DNA of 64,000 nt from Kitasatospora sp. CB01950. GTDB taxonomy: Bacteria; Actinomycetota; Actinomycetes; Streptomycetales; Streptomycetaceae. Numbering within the stretch: the first letter of the stretch is position 1; every line of letters starts with the position of its first letter. This document shows positions 54,165-63,648 of the stretch, piece after piece. The stretch spans positions 765,974 to 829,973 of the forward strand of contig NZ_LISX01000001.1 in assembly GCF_001905465.1 (NCBI RefSeq), written 5' to 3'. The notes below the pieces were generated by a model. It searched no databases and was not told the origin of the DNA. It saw only the letters and a list, made by a program, of their open reading frames with translations. Made by a program: the position numbers and the translations under genes.

Positions 54165-55748
54165 GTGTCCTCTGTACACCCCCAGTCCCCGCCGGAGAAC
54201 GACACCGTCCTGGTCGTCGACTTCGGCGCCCAGTACGCCCAGCTCATCGCCCGTCGGGTGCGTGAGGCGCGGGTCTACAGCGAGATCGTGCCGAGCTCCA
54301 TGCCGGTCGCCGAGATGCTCGCCAAGAACCCCAGGGCGATCATCCTCTCCGGCGGTCCGTCGTCGGTGTACGAGGAGGGCGCTCCGCAGCTCGACCGTGC
54401 GATCTTCGAGGCCGGGGTTCCGGTGTTCGGCATGTGCTACGGCTTCCAGCTGATGGCCACCGTCCTCGGCGGCACCGTCGACAACAGCGGCGCCCGTGAG
54501 TACGGCCGCACCCAGCTGGCCGTCTCGCGCTCCGGCTCGACGCTGTTCGAGGGCGTCCCGGACAAGCACTCGGTGTGGATGTCGCACGGCGACGCCTGCT
54601 CGGCCGCGCCCGAGGGCTTCACCGTCACCGCCTCCACCGACGTCGTGCCGGTCGCCGCGTTCGAGAACGACGAGCGCAAGCTGTACGGCGTGCAGTACCA
54701 CCCCGAGGTCCTGCACTCCGAGCACGGCCAGCAGGTGCTGGAGCACTTCCTGTACCGCGGCGCGGGCATCGAACCGAACTGGACCACCACCAACGTGGTC
54801 GAGGAGCAGGTCGCGCTGATCCGCGAGCAGGTCGGCGACAAGCGCGCCATCTGCGGCCTGTCCGGCGGCGTGGACTCCGCCGTCGCCGCCGCCCTGGTGC
54901 AGCGCGCCATCGGCGACCGGCTGACCTGCGTCTACGTCGACCACGGTCTGATGCGCAAGGACGAGACCGCGCAGGTCGAGAAGGACTTCGTCGCGGCCAC
55001 CGGCGTCAAGCTGGTCGTGGTCGACGCCGAGGAGCGCTTCCTGGACGCGCTGAAGGGCGTCTCCGACCCCGAGCAGAAGCGCAAGATCATCGGTCGCGAG
55101 TTCATCCGCGTCTTCGAGCAGGCCCAGGCCGACATCATCGCCGACGAGGGCCCCGCCGTGGAGTTCCTGGTCCAGGGCACCCTGTACCCGGACGTGGTGG
55201 AGTCCGGCGGCGGCACCGGCACCGCCAACATCAAGTCGCACCACAACGTGGGCGGCCTCCCCGAAGACCTGGAGTTCCAGCTCGTCGAGCCGCTGCGCAA
55301 GCTGTTCAAGGACGAGGTCCGGATGGTCGGCCAGGAGCTCGGGCTGCCCGCCGAGATCGTCCAGCGTCAGCCGTTCCCCGGCCCCGGCCTGGGCATCCGC
55401 ATCGTCGGCGAGGTCACCAAGGAGCGCCTGGACCTGCTCCGCGAGGCCGACGCCATCGCCCGCGAGGAGCTGACCGCGGCCGGCCTGGACCGCGAGATCT
55501 GGCAGTGCCCCGTGGTGCTGCTGGCCGACGTCCGCTCGGTCGGCGTGCAGGGCGACGGCCGCACCTACGGTCACCCGATCGTGCTGCGCCCGGTCTCGTC
55601 CGAGGACGCCATGACCGCCGACTGGTCGCGCCTGCCCTACGAGGTGCTGGCGAAGATCTCCACCCGGATCACCAACGAGGTCAAGGACGTCAACCGCGTC
55701 GTGCTGGACTGCACCTCCAAGCCGCCGGGCACCATCGAGTGGGAGTAG
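54165..55748 (+). CDS. guaA: GMP synthase (glutamine-hydrolysing)
   Basis: Aminates XMP to GMP with ATP and glutamine. The 527-residue product has a class I glutaminase domain ([20 protein letters not shown]; catalytic Cys91 in [10 protein letters not shown]; His/Glu in GVQYHPEV) and an ATP pyrophosphatase domain with the PP-loop [14 protein letters not shown]. The C-terminal dimerisation domain ends KPPGTIEWE. The GTG start at 54165 follows GGAAGG by seven bases. It is preceded by an unusually long non-coding region and ends in a clear terminator. Confidence 0.97.
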   Translation: MSSVHPQSPPENDTVLVVDFGAQYAQLIARRVREARVYSEIVPSSMPVAEMLAKNPRAIILSGGPSSVYEEGAPQLDRAIFEAGVPVFGMCYGFQLMATVLGGTVDNSGAREYGRTQLAVSRSGSTLFEGVPDKHSVWMSHGDACSAAPEGFTVTASTDVVPVAAFENDERKLYGVQYHPEVLHSEHGQQVLEHFLYRGAGIEPNWTTTNVVEEQVALIREQVGDKRAICGLSGGVDSAVAAALVQRAIGDRLTCVYVDHGLMRKDETAQVEKDFVAATGVKLVVVDAEERFLDALKGVSDPEQKRKIIGREFIRVFEQAQADIIADEGPAVEFLVQGTLYPDVVESGGGTGTANIKSHHNVGGLPEDLEFQLVEPLRKLFKDEVRMVGQELGLPAEIVQRQPFPGPGLGIRIVGEVTKERLDLLREADAIAREELTAAGLDREIWQCPVVLLADVRSVGVQGDGRTYGHPIVLRPVSSEDAMTADWSRLPYEVLAKISTRITNEVKDVNRVVLDCTSKPPGTIEWE

Positions 55749-55771
55749 TCCCACCGGCAACCGTGTGACCA

Positions 55772-55806
55772 CGCCGCCGCTCCCCGACAGCAGGGGAGTG
55801 GCGGCG
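55772..55806 (+). terminator. Terminator after guaA
   Basis: CGCCGCC-G-CTCCCC (55772-55785) pairs with GGGGAG-T-GGCGGCG (55793-55806), a 14-base stem with one G-U and a 7-base loop, 23 bases after the stop. Confidence 0.75.
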
Positions 55807-55891
55807 CCGTCATGTGCGGGCGGCACCCGGCACAATCGGACCCGGTCCTGTCGGCGGTCGGCAGGCGGCGCGAGACAGAAGGGGCGGCAAC

Positions 55892-56914
55892 ATGGCGACA
55901 GGGACGGCGACGAGCCCGCAGGAGGACCGCCGCGGCACGGCAGCCCGGATCGGGCGGTGGAAGGCGACGGCCTCGCGGCTCGCCCTGCTGCCGCTGCGGC
56001 TGTTCCTCGGGGCGACCTTCGTCTACGCCGCCTTCGACAAGCTCTCCGACCCGCACTACCTGGCCGGCGCCGGCGACGCCGCGTCCTTCTACGCGCAGAC
56101 GCAGGCCGCCGAGGCCGGCAGCCCGGTCGGCCGGGCGCTCGCCCCGGCGCTGCACGCCCCCACCTTCTTCGGCCTGCTGATCGCCTTCGGCGAGCTCGCC
56201 GTCGGCCTCGGCACCCTGTTCGGCCTGTGGGGCCGGGTCGCCGCCCTCGGCGGCGCACTGCTCAGCGCCACCCTCTGGCTGACCGTCAGCTTCCACACCA
56301 CCCCGTACTACCTGGGCAACGACCTCGCCTACCTGCTGGCCTGGACGCCGCTGCTGCTGGCCGGCACCCCCTACCTGTCGGTGGACGGCTACCTCGCCGC
56401 CCGGGCCGCCCGGGACCGCGCCCGCGGCCTCGCCGAGGACGCGGTGCGCCGCCGCGCCCTGCTGGACGGCGGCATCGCGGCCGTCGCGCTCGGCGGCGCC
56501 GGCCTGCTGTCCGGCTCGCTCACCGCCGCCTTCGGCCGCGAGGACCTCCCGCCCGCCGCCGCCGCGCCCGGCCCCGCCGCCCCCCGGCCGGCCGGCAACG
56601 CGCCGAGCGTCCCCGCCGCGCAGGTCCCGGTCGGCGGCTCCGCCACCGTCAAGGACCCCGCCAGCGGGGACGCCGTGTACATCGTCCAGCCGTCCGCCGG
56701 GAAGTACGCCGGCCTGTCCTCGGTCTGCACCCACTCCGGGTGCGCGGTCAACCCGCCCAAGGACGGCCGGCTGTACTGCCCCTGCCACGGCTCCACGTTC
56801 GACGCCGCCACCGGCGCCGTGATCACCGGCCCGGCCGTCAAACCGCTGCCCGGCTACGCCGTCACCAAGAACGGCGAGCAGCTCGAACTCGGACCGCAGC
56901 AGGCCCAGGCCTAG
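55892..56914 (+). CDS. DoxX-family membrane protein fused to a Rieske [2Fe-2S] domain
   Basis: A 340-residue fusion. The DoxX/DoxD-like membrane domain (about 28-170, four helices, LPLRLFLGATFVYAAFDKLSDP) is followed by a twin-arginine-like segment (VRRRALLDGGIAAVALGGAG, about 190-210). A Pro/Ala linker leads to a C-terminal Rieske domain with ligands Cys279/His281 (CTHSGC) and Cys296/His299 (CPCHGS) plus the disulfide pair Cys284/Cys298. This suggests a membrane electron-transfer protein linked to quinone or thiol redox chemistry (inference). Its stop codon overlaps the convergent gene's stop in a shared CTAG. ATG 55892 follows AGAAGGGG. Confidence 0.88.
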   Translation: MATGTATSPQEDRRGTAARIGRWKATASRLALLPLRLFLGATFVYAAFDKLSDPHYLAGAGDAASFYAQTQAAEAGSPVGRALAPALHAPTFFGLLIAFGELAVGLGTLFGLWGRVAALGGALLSATLWLTVSFHTTPYYLGNDLAYLLAWTPLLLAGTPYLSVDGYLAARAARDRARGLAEDAVRRRALLDGGIAAVALGGAGLLSGSLTAAFGREDLPPAAAAPGPAAPRPAGNAPSVPAAQVPVGGSATVKDPASGDAVYIVQPSAGKYAGLSSVCTHSGCAVNPPKDGRLYCPCHGSTFDAATGAVITGPAVKPLPGYAVTKNGEQLELGPQQAQA

Positions 56915-57141
56915 CCGTCCAGCGTGTGATCGTCGTCGCGGGCCCCGCCCCGGCCGCGCCTGGAGACCGCCACCAGCGCGCCGCCGAGGCCGCCCGCGCC
57001 GAGCACGATCAGCGCCAGCGGGAGCACGAAACGGCTGTTCACCGACCGGTCGTTCAGCGACGCCACCAGGTACAGCAGGGCCAGGACCGTGAACAGGCCG
57101 CCCGCGACCAGCGCGTACAGATCGAACTGATGCTTCCTCAT
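56911..57141 (-). CDS. Two-helix small membrane protein of the PspC operon
   Basis: A 76-residue protein with two hydrophobic helices (about 10-28 and 38-58), a basic RRGRGG after the second, and an acidic end. The ATG at 57141 overlaps the stop of the upstream pspC-like gene (TGATG) with GGAG just before, showing translational coupling. Function unknown; it probably belongs to the envelope-stress module. Confidence 0.72.
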   Translation of the reverse strand: MRKHQFDLYALVAGGLFTVLALLYLVASLNDRSVNSRFVLPLALIVLGAGGLGGALVAVSRRGRGGARDDDHTLDG

Positions 57142-58658
57142 CACCGCTCCACCCTGATGTCACCGATGCCCATCGTCACCGTCAGGTCCAGCACGCCCTT
57201 GGACGGCTGCCCCGCCGGGACCTCGATCACCACGTCCTCGTTGACGACCGGGCCGCCGTACTCCTGGCCGTCCGGCAGGCTCACCGAGCCCACCCCGTCG
57301 CGCAGCTTCAGCCGCAGCTCCACGCCGGTCGGCACCTGCACCACCGCGGTGCCGATGCCCACCCGCAGCTCGGTGCCGAGGGTGCCGCCCTTCGGGTCCA
57401 GCGCCGACAGGTCGAGCCGGGCGTCGCCGATGCCCGCCGTGTACTGCGAGTGCAGGTTGTCCGGGGCGGCCGTCCAGTGGCGGTCGCCGATCGAGTCCGC
57501 GACCGTCGCCGAGGTGGACGACGCGGCCACCAGGCCCGCCGTCACCAGCAGCGCCAGGAAGGTCAGCCCGCGGGTGCGGCCCCAGCGGGCGCTCAGCATC
57601 ATCGCCAGGCCCAGCGGCAGCAGCGCCACCGCCAGCACCGTCGACCAGCGGTGGTCGCCGTGGTCGGTCGCAGCGACCGCCCAGGCCGCGCCGACCGACA
57701 CCAGCACCGCCCACGCGCCCAGCCCCGAACGTCCGCGCTGCCGCCGCCGCTCGGCCTTCCACTCGCGGTGGCGCTGCATGCTCTCCCGGTGCTGCTCCAT
57801 CGCCTCCCGGTGCGCCCGGCGGCGCTCGTCGGCGCGCTCCCGGTACTGCGCCATCCGCTCCTGGTGGCTGTTCGGGTCGGCGGTCTCCTTGCGCAGCGGG
57901 TCGCCGTCCGGCAGGTCGGTGCGCTGCCACCACGGCTGGGCGGGCGCGCCGGGCGGCGGCGTCGCGCCGTACGGGTTGCGCTCCGGGTGCCGCGGGTCCC
58001 ACAGGTAGCCGGACTGGCCGGTCGGGGGCGTGTCCGCGGGCCGCTCCTCGTGCCGGGCGGCGATCCGCTCCTGCAGGTCGGTGGTGCGGGCCTGCCACTC
58101 GCCGCGCAGGTCCCGGCCCATCGCCTCGCCCCACGTCTTCCAGTCCGCGAACGCGCCGGACGCGTCGAGGCGGTCGTAGGGGCCGCCGGCGCTCTTCGGG
58201 CCCGGCTCGGCGCCGGCGAAGCGGCGCCGGCGCTCCGGGTCGTAGCGCAGCGCCAGGAACACCAGCGCGGCCAGCAGCAGCAGCGGGAAGAGCTGGTCGC
58301 CGTCGTTCATCGAGGAGAAGAACACCCCGGTGCCGATCACCGTCAGCAGCACCGCGCCGACCGACTGGCCGTCCACCCGGCCGGTCAGCACGCGCTGGAG
58401 CTCGGTGCGGCCGCCCTCGCCGTCGGCGGCCTCGCGCGGCACCACCAGCCAGGCCAGGCCGTACAGGAACAACCCGAGCCCGCCGGTCAGGCCGAGCACC
58501 GCGATCACCACCCGGAACACCACCGGGTCGATGTCCAGGTAGCGGCCGAGCCCGCCGCACACGCCCGCCACCACCCGGTGCCGGGAGGAGCGGGTCAGCG
58601 CCGGTCGCGGTTCGGCGGGGGCGTCCGGTGCGTCTCCCGGGATCTGGTCGTCCGTCAT
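57141..58658 (-). CDS. PspC-domain membrane protein with C-terminal toast-rack-like domain
   Basis: A 505-residue protein. The PspC domain (about 25-85: SSRHRVVAGVCGGLGRYLDIDPVVFRVVIAVLGLTGGLGLFLYGLAWLVVP) is followed by more membrane segments and a long charged cytoplasmic region rich in Arg/Glu (about 215-330, ERADERRRAHREAMEQHRESMQRHREW, likely coiled coil). After two further helices comes an exported beta-rich domain (about 400-505) with repeated GIGDARL/VGIGTAVV/GVGSVSL strands, like LiaF or toast-rack proteins. ATG 58658 was chosen with GGAAGG nine bases upstream. It is divergent from the histidine kinase below. Confidence 0.85.
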   Translation of the reverse strand: MTDDQIPGDAPDAPAEPRPALTRSSRHRVVAGVCGGLGRYLDIDPVVFRVVIAVLGLTGGLGLFLYGLAWLVVPREAADGEGGRTELQRVLTGRVDGQSVGAVLLTVIGTGVFFSSMNDGDQLFPLLLLAALVFLALRYDPERRRRFAGAEPGPKSAGGPYDRLDASGAFADWKTWGEAMGRDLRGEWQARTTDLQERIAARHEERPADTPPTGQSGYLWDPRHPERNPYGATPPPGAPAQPWWQRTDLPDGDPLRKETADPNSHQERMAQYRERADERRRAHREAMEQHRESMQRHREWKAERRRQRGRSGLGAWAVLVSVGAAWAVAATDHGDHRWSTVLAVALLPLGLAMMLSARWGRTRGLTFLALLVTAGLVAASSTSATVADSIGDRHWTAAPDNLHSQYTAGIGDARLDLSALDPKGGTLGTELRVGIGTAVVQVPTGVELRLKLRDGVGSVSLPDGQEYGGPVVNEDVVIEVPAGQPSKGVLDLTVTMGIGDIRVER

Positions 58659-58792
58659 GGCATCCATCCTTCCGGGCCGCAGGGCCCCGCCCAACCGTCC
58701 CGGGCCCCGGACCGACCCTGAACTGTCCCTGAGGCGGGCTCCGGGCCGAACCCTGATGCGCCGCCGACCGGCCACCTGCGACCATCGGTGCC

Positions 58793-60193
58793 GTGGCCGT
58801 TCCCGAGACCCGAAGCACCGAGACCGCCCCGACCGACACACCGGCCGGGGCGCCGCCCTACCGGCGGCTCTACCGCAGCCCGCACGGCCGGATCCTCGGC
58901 GGCGTCTGCCAAGGCCTGTCGGTACACCTCGGCGTGCCCGTCACCTGGGTGCGGCTGGCGTTCATCGTGCTGTTCTTCTCGCAGGGCATCGGCACCCTGC
59001 TCTACGCGGCGTTCTGGGTGGTGGTCCCGCTCGGCATCGGCGAGGCCGCCCCCGGCCGGGCCCCCGGCGCCGCGCAGGTCGGCGGCCGCTTCGGGCGGCT
59101 GCGCGAACTGCTGGAACGCACCTTCCACGGCGAGGACGGCGCCCCGGGCGCCCCCGGTGCCTTCGCCGCCGACCCGGAGGCCCGCCCGCAGACCGGCCCC
59201 GCCGCCGGGGCCGGGCAGCGCGGCGGCAGCCTCGGCCAGCTGTTCGCGCTGATCGGCCTGGTCATCGGCGTCATGGCGCTGCTGTCCGCGCTCGGCATCC
59301 AGACCGCCAAGCCGTACGTGTGGCCGCTGCTCGCGGTCGGCGTCGGCGTCGCCCTGGTGTGGCGGCAGGCCGACGACTCGCGCTGGCAGAACTGGTTCGG
59401 CCTGGAGCCCGGCAGCCGCAAGGGCGCCTACCTGCGGGTCGCCGCCGGCGTGCTGCTGGTGGTGGCCGGCATCATCGGCTACTTCCTGATGCAGGGCGTC
59501 GCCTCGCCGATCGCCCTGGTCATCGAGTCCTCGCTGGCCGTGGTGGCCGGCGTGCTGGTGCTCGGCGGCCCGTCCATGCTGCGGATGTGGCAGGACCTCG
59601 GCGCCGAGCGCACCGCCCGCATCCGCGCCCAGGAGCGCGCCGAGATCGCCGCGCACATCCACGACTCGGTGCTGCACACCCTGACCCTGATCCAGCGCCG
59701 CGCCGAGGACCCCAAGGAGGTGCTGCGCCTGGCCCGCGCCCAGGAACGCGAACTGCGCCTGTGGCTGTACCGCCCCGAGGCCGCCGCCGAGGCCGCGCCC
59801 GACACCCTCGCCGAGCACCTGCGGGAGATCGTCGCCGAGGTCGAGGACCGGCACGGCGTGCCCATCGAGCTGGTCTGCGTCGGCGACTGCCCGATGGACG
59901 AGAAGATCGCCTCGCAGATGCAGGCGGCCAGGGAAGCCATGGTGAACGCCGCCAAGTACGGTGGCGGGGGACCGGTCCAGGTCTTCGCGGAGGTGGAGGG
60001 GAGGACGGTGTCGGTGTTCGTCCGCGACCACGGCCCCGGCTTCGACCCCGACGACCTCCCCGAGGACCGCATGGGCGTACGCGAATCGATCATCGGCCGG
60101 ATGCGGCGCAACGGGGGCACCGCGCGGGTGCGGCCCGCGCCGGACGGCGGGACCGAGGTCGAGCTGGAGATGGAGAGGGCGGCAGATGACTGA
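58793..60193 (+). CDS. PspC-domain sensor histidine kinase (NarL/LiaS type)
   Basis: A 466-residue sensor. An N-terminal PspC domain (about 24-84, LYRSPHGRILGGVCQGLSVHLGVPVTWVRLAFIVLFF) precedes four further helices (about 150-258). The HisKA_3 dimerisation helix has the phosphoacceptor His290 in EIAAHIHDSVLHTL, and the HATPase domain has REAMVNAAKYGGGG (N box) and DHGPGFDPDDLPEDRMG. GTG 58793 has no clear ribosome-binding site. Its end overlaps the response regulator start by 8 bases. It is predicted to sense membrane or wall stress with the divergent PspC protein. Confidence 0.9.
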   Translation: MAVPETRSTETAPTDTPAGAPPYRRLYRSPHGRILGGVCQGLSVHLGVPVTWVRLAFIVLFFSQGIGTLLYAAFWVVVPLGIGEAAPGRAPGAAQVGGRFGRLRELLERTFHGEDGAPGAPGAFAADPEARPQTGPAAGAGQRGGSLGQLFALIGLVIGVMALLSALGIQTAKPYVWPLLAVGVGVALVWRQADDSRWQNWFGLEPGSRKGAYLRVAAGVLLVVAGIIGYFLMQGVASPIALVIESSLAVVAGVLVLGGPSMLRMWQDLGAERTARIRAQERAEIAAHIHDSVLHTLTLIQRRAEDPKEVLRLARAQERELRLWLYRPEAAAEAAPDTLAEHLREIVAEVEDRHGVPIELVCVGDCPMDEKIASQMQAAREAMVNAAKYGGGGPVQVFAEVEGRTVSVFVRDHGPGFDPDDLPEDRMGVRESIIGRMRRNGGTARVRPAPDGGTEVELEMERAADD

Positions 60194-60854
60194 CGCAGCG
60201 GCACCCGAGAGGCGTGCCCGGGTGGTTCTGGTGGACGACCACCGGATGTTCCGCACCGGTGTGCGCGCCGAGATCGGGCGCACCGAGGAGACCGGCATCG
60301 ACGTGGTCGGCGAGGCCGACGACGTGGAGTCCGCGGTCCGGGTGGTCGCCGAGACCCGGCCCGACGTGGTGCTGCTGGACGTCCACCTGCCCGGCGGCGG
60401 CGGCGTCGAGGTGCTGCGCCGCTCGGTGGGCGTGGAGGGGGTGCGCTTCCTCGCGCTGTCGGTCTCCGACGCCGCCGACGACGTCATCGGCGTGATCCGC
60501 GGCGGCGCCCGCGGCTACGTCACCAAGACCATCACCGGCACCGACCTGGTCAATGCGATCTTCCGGATCTCCGACGGCGACGCGGTGTTCTCGCCGCGGC
60601 TGGCCGGCTTCGTGCTCGACGCGTTCGCCGCCACCGACACCCCGCCGGTCGACGAGGACCTCGACCGGCTCACCCAGCGCGAGCGCGAGGTGCTGCGGCT
60701 GATCGCCCGCGGCTACGCCTACAAGGAGATCGCCAAGCAGCTGTTCATCTCGGTGAAGACGGTGGAGAGCCACGTCTCCGCGGTGCTGCGCAAGCTCCAG
60801 CTGTCCAACCGGCACGAGCTGACCCGCTGGGCCACCGCCCGCCGCCTGGTCTGA
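60186..60854 (+). CDS. NarL-family response regulator
   Basis: A 222-residue partner of the PspC histidine kinase. The receiver (about 11-130) has Asp65 in VVLLDVHLPGG and Lys in GARGYVTKTITG. The LuxR-type HTH (about 155-215) contains LTQREREVLRLIARGYAYKEIAKQLFISVKTVESHVSAVLRKLQLSNRHEL. The ATG lies inside the kinase gene, so the two are coupled. Likely targets include the divergent pspC-like operon (inference). A terminator follows. Confidence 0.92.
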   Translation: MTDAAAPERRARVVLVDDHRMFRTGVRAEIGRTEETGIDVVGEADDVESAVRVVAETRPDVVLLDVHLPGGGGVEVLRRSVGVEGVRFLALSVSDAADDVIGVIRGGARGYVTKTITGTDLVNAIFRISDGDAVFSPRLAGFVLDAFAATDTPPVDEDLDRLTQREREVLRLIARGYAYKEIAKQLFISVKTVESHVSAVLRKLQLSNRHELTRWATARRLV

Positions 60855-60862
60855 GTCGCCGC

Positions 60863-60892
60863 CCGGGGGCCGGTCGTCCGGTCGGCCCCCGG
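60863..60892 (+). terminator. Terminator after response regulator
   Basis: Ten-base arms CCGGGGGCCG (60863-60872) and CGGCCCCCGG (60883-60892) with a 10-base loop lie nine bases after the stop. No T tract. Confidence 0.65.
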
Positions 60893-60966
60893 CCTCCGCC
60901 CGCCCGGGTGCCCGCCATGTGATAGTTGTCCGGTTATGTCGGGAGGCATGGGAACCGGGGAGCAGG

Positions 60967-62196
60967 GTGAGCATCAGGCGGGCTTCCGTACCGGACCCGG
61001 GCCCGTGGCTGCGGGCCCGGGCCTCGGCCCCGGCGGTGGCGGCGGCTGCGGTCATGCTCGGTGTCGTCGTCTTCGACGCGCACCGCAGCGGCATCAACAC
61101 GATGGACAACGCCTTCGTGGTGAAGGCCGCGCAGACCTTCCTGGACGGCGGGTCCCCGTACGCCGACCGACGCTTCCTGTACCTGCCGAGCTCCGTGCTG
61201 TTCGCCGTCCCGCCGACCCTGCTCTCCGAGGAGGCGCGGTTCTGGCTGGTGCCGGCGGGCACCGCGGCCCTGGTGGTGGCGGGCTGGTTCCTCGCCCTGC
61301 GGCTGTTCCGGGTGCCGTGCCTGAGCCGGCTGGGCGTGCTCGGGGTGCTGTTCCTCTGCTTCTTCGGGCCGTTCCGGAACCTCGTGCAGCTGGGCAACTG
61401 GACGGCCTGCTCGGTGGCGGCGCTGCCCGCGGCCCTGGTGCCGGCCTCCCGGGGCCGGTGGGTGCGGGCGGGCCTGGTGGTCGGCGTGGCGCTGGCCGTG
61501 AAGCCGATGCTGCTGCCGCTGACCCTGCTGTTCCTGTTCGCCCGCCGCCCGAAGGCCTTCCTGGCGGCGGCCGCCGTCCCGCTGGCGACCGCCGGCGCGG
61601 CGGCCGCGCTGATGCCCGAGCCCGGCCTGTTCGTCACCCGGACGCTGCCGTTCCTGCTGCGCGGCCAGGACTCGTTCGCCAAGCCCTACGACGCCTCGCT
61701 CACCACCCTGCTGCCGCGCGTCGGCGTGCCGGAACGGCTCGCGCTCGCGGTGGCCGGGCTGCTGGCGCTGGCCCTGCTGGTCGGGGCGTGGCGGCGTTGG
61801 CGGGCCGGCGGCGACGAGGGCCTGCGGCTCGCCGAGACCGCCGCGATGCTGATGGCGGCGGCCTGCCTCGCCGGGCGGCCCGCGTTCGACCACTACCTGC
61901 TGGTGCTGCTGCCGGTGCTGGCCGCCTCGGTGGTCCGGGCCGGCTCGGTGGCCCGCTCGCCGTGGCTGTGGATCGCGCTGATTCCGCGGATGGCCGGCTT
62001 CGAGCTGCTGTGGGTCGACGCGGTGGAGCACTGGGCGTACTCGGTCGCCGCGGTCAACCTCACCGTCGCGGCGCTGCTGCTCCGCCGGGTGGCGCGTCCG
62101 GTCGCCGGAGGCCCCGGCGGTGTCCGGCCGACCGGATTTGGCGCTGACCTGCCAGAACGTGGATATGTGCAGGTCAAGACGAGGGTCGGGCACTGA
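60967..62196 (+). CDS. GT87-like polyprenyl-linked glycosyltransferase
   Basis: A 409-residue polytopic protein with about ten membrane helices, resembling GT87 (DUF2029) mannosyl/arabinofuranosyltransferases that use polyprenyl-phosphate sugars at the outer membrane face. An early periplasmic loop carries the acidic NTMDNAFVVKAAQTFLDGGSPYADRRF region. LGNWTACSVAALPAALV and ALAVKPMLLPLTLLFLFARRPK resemble the conserved central helices. GTG 60967 was chosen because GGGGAG lies just upstream. It begins a group of surface-glycan genes that continues to the window edge. Confidence 0.75.
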   Translation: MSIRRASVPDPGPWLRARASAPAVAAAAVMLGVVVFDAHRSGINTMDNAFVVKAAQTFLDGGSPYADRRFLYLPSSVLFAVPPTLLSEEARFWLVPAGTAALVVAGWFLALRLFRVPCLSRLGVLGVLFLCFFGPFRNLVQLGNWTACSVAALPAALVPASRGRWVRAGLVVGVALAVKPMLLPLTLLFLFARRPKAFLAAAAVPLATAGAAAALMPEPGLFVTRTLPFLLRGQDSFAKPYDASLTTLLPRVGVPERLALAVAGLLALALLVGAWRRWRAGGDEGLRLAETAAMLMAAACLAGRPAFDHYLLVLLPVLAASVVRAGSVARSPWLWIALIPRMAGFELLWVDAVEHWAYSVAAVNLTVAALLLRRVARPVAGGPGGVRPTGFGADLPERGYVQVKTRVGH

Positions 62197-62236
62197 TTCG
62201 GCCCTGTACGACCCAATTGTCTTTACTCGCCCCTTG

Positions 62237-62265
62237 CTTAGAAGCGACAAAACGCACGCTAAGGT
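62237..62265 (+). promoter_or_regulatory. Candidate promoter of the acyltransferase gene
   Basis: CTTAGA (62237-62242), a 17-base spacer and TAAGGT (62260-62265) lie in a locally AT-rich patch between the GT87 gene and the acyltransferase. The -10 equals that of the groES promoter; the -35 is weak. Confidence 0.45.
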
Positions 62266-62332
62266 CTTTGAGTCCGTCCGGCCGTCCGCCGTTCCGACAC
62301 CCGTACACGTCCCCCCGCGTCGAGGGTCTTCG

Positions 62333-63580
62333 ATGACTTCTGCTCCACCGCTGACCAAGCCGGCCGAGGCTCCCTCGACCGGAGCCGGACCCCCCCCGGC
62401 CAAGCAGCCCGCTGCCAGACCCCGCCTCTACGTCCTGGACGGGTTGCGGCTGATCGCCTCGCTCGGCGTGGTGGCCTTCCACTGGACGGGCGTCGACATC
62501 CACAAGAGCGTCTGGGGTGCGAGCCCCGAGCTGCTGATGCCCGGCTGGCACGCCTGGGGCGCCTACGGGTGGCTCGGAGTCCAGCTGTTCTTCCTGATCA
62601 GCGGCTTCGTCATCTGCATGTCCTGCTGGGGGAAGACGCCCCGCGAGTACTTCACCTCGCGGGTGGTGCGGCTCTACCCGGCGTACTGGGTCGGCATCGT
62701 GCTCACCACCATCGTGGTGAACTACGTCCCGTTCTCCCGGGCCGACCGCAGGAACATGAGCTTCAGCGACGTGATGGCCAACTTCACCATGCTGCAGCGG
62801 CCGCTCGGCGCGCAGGAGGCGGACGGCGTCTACTGGACGCTCTGGATCGAGCTCCGCTTCTACCTGCTCTTCGCGATCATGGCCGTGATCGGCCTGACGT
62901 ACCGCCGGGTGCTGGCGTTCTGCATGATCTGGGCCACCGTCGCGGTGATCGCCCCGGCCGTGAACTCGGACCTGCTGACGTACATCGTCCAGCCCGAGGA
63001 CGCGCCGTTCTTCATCGCCGGCATCGCGATGTACCTGATCTACCGGTTCGGGGCCTCGCCACTGCTGCTCGGCATCGTGGTGTTCGAGTGGCTGATCGCG
63101 CAGAACCGGCTCCGCGTCATCGTCGGCGCCTACGAGTACGAGGTCCACCACAAGCTCTCCTGGCCGATCATGGCCGAGGTCTCGGGCGCACTGTTCCTGA
63201 TCATGCTCGCGGTCTCCATGGGCGCCTTCAACTGGGTGCGGTGGAAGTGGCTGACCGTCGCCGGCGCCCTCACCTACCCGCTGTACCTGCTGCACCAGGA
63301 GATCGGCTGGGCGGCGATCTCGCTCGGACGCCAGAACGGCATTGCCCCCGTGCCGATGCTCGGGATCTGCCTGGCCTTCATGCTCTGCCTGGCCTGGGTG
63401 GTGCACCGGTACTGCGAGCGGCCGCTGTCCAAGCTGCTCCGGCGGCTGATCGACGCGCCCTCGCTGTCGCTGCCGAAGGCCGACCCGCCGGTGAAGGAAC
63501 GCGCCCGGACCGGCGCCCGGAGCCCCGCGCCGGAGGAGTCGGCGGAGCCCACCGGGGCTGCGGTGCGCGTCGGCCCGTGA
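62333..63580 (+). CDS. OafA-type membrane acyltransferase
   Basis: A 415-residue acyltransferase-3 protein without an SGNH domain. A Pro-rich N-terminal tail is followed by RLYVLDGLRLIASLGVVAFHWTG (catalytic-type His), GWLGVQLFFLISGFVICMSCWGK, YFTSRVVRLYPAYWVGI and about ten helices, ending with HRYCERPLSKLLRRL. It would transfer acetyl or another acyl group to a sugar or antibiotic at the membrane. ATG 62333 follows GAGG. It probably modifies the glycan built by its GT87 and GT39-like neighbours (inference). Confidence 0.87.
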   Translation: MTSAPPLTKPAEAPSTGAGPPPAKQPAARPRLYVLDGLRLIASLGVVAFHWTGVDIHKSVWGASPELLMPGWHAWGAYGWLGVQLFFLISGFVICMSCWGKTPREYFTSRVVRLYPAYWVGIVLTTIVVNYVPFSRADRRNMSFSDVMANFTMLQRPLGAQEADGVYWTLWIELRFYLLFAIMAVIGLTYRRVLAFCMIWATVAVIAPAVNSDLLTYIVQPEDAPFFIAGIAMYLIYRFGASPLLLGIVVFEWLIAQNRLRVIVGAYEYEVHHKLSWPIMAEVSGALFLIMLAVSMGAFNWVRWKWLTVAGALTYPLYLLHQEIGWAAISLGRQNGIAPVPMLGICLAFMLCLAWVVHRYCERPLSKLLRRLIDAPSLSLPKADPPVKERARTGARSPAPEESAEPTGAAVRVGP

Positions 63581-63648
63581 ACTAGGGTGTGTGGCTGGCG
63601 TGGCCGTTTGCCGGAGGTGCACTTCCGGCGGGATCCGAGGACAGACAC

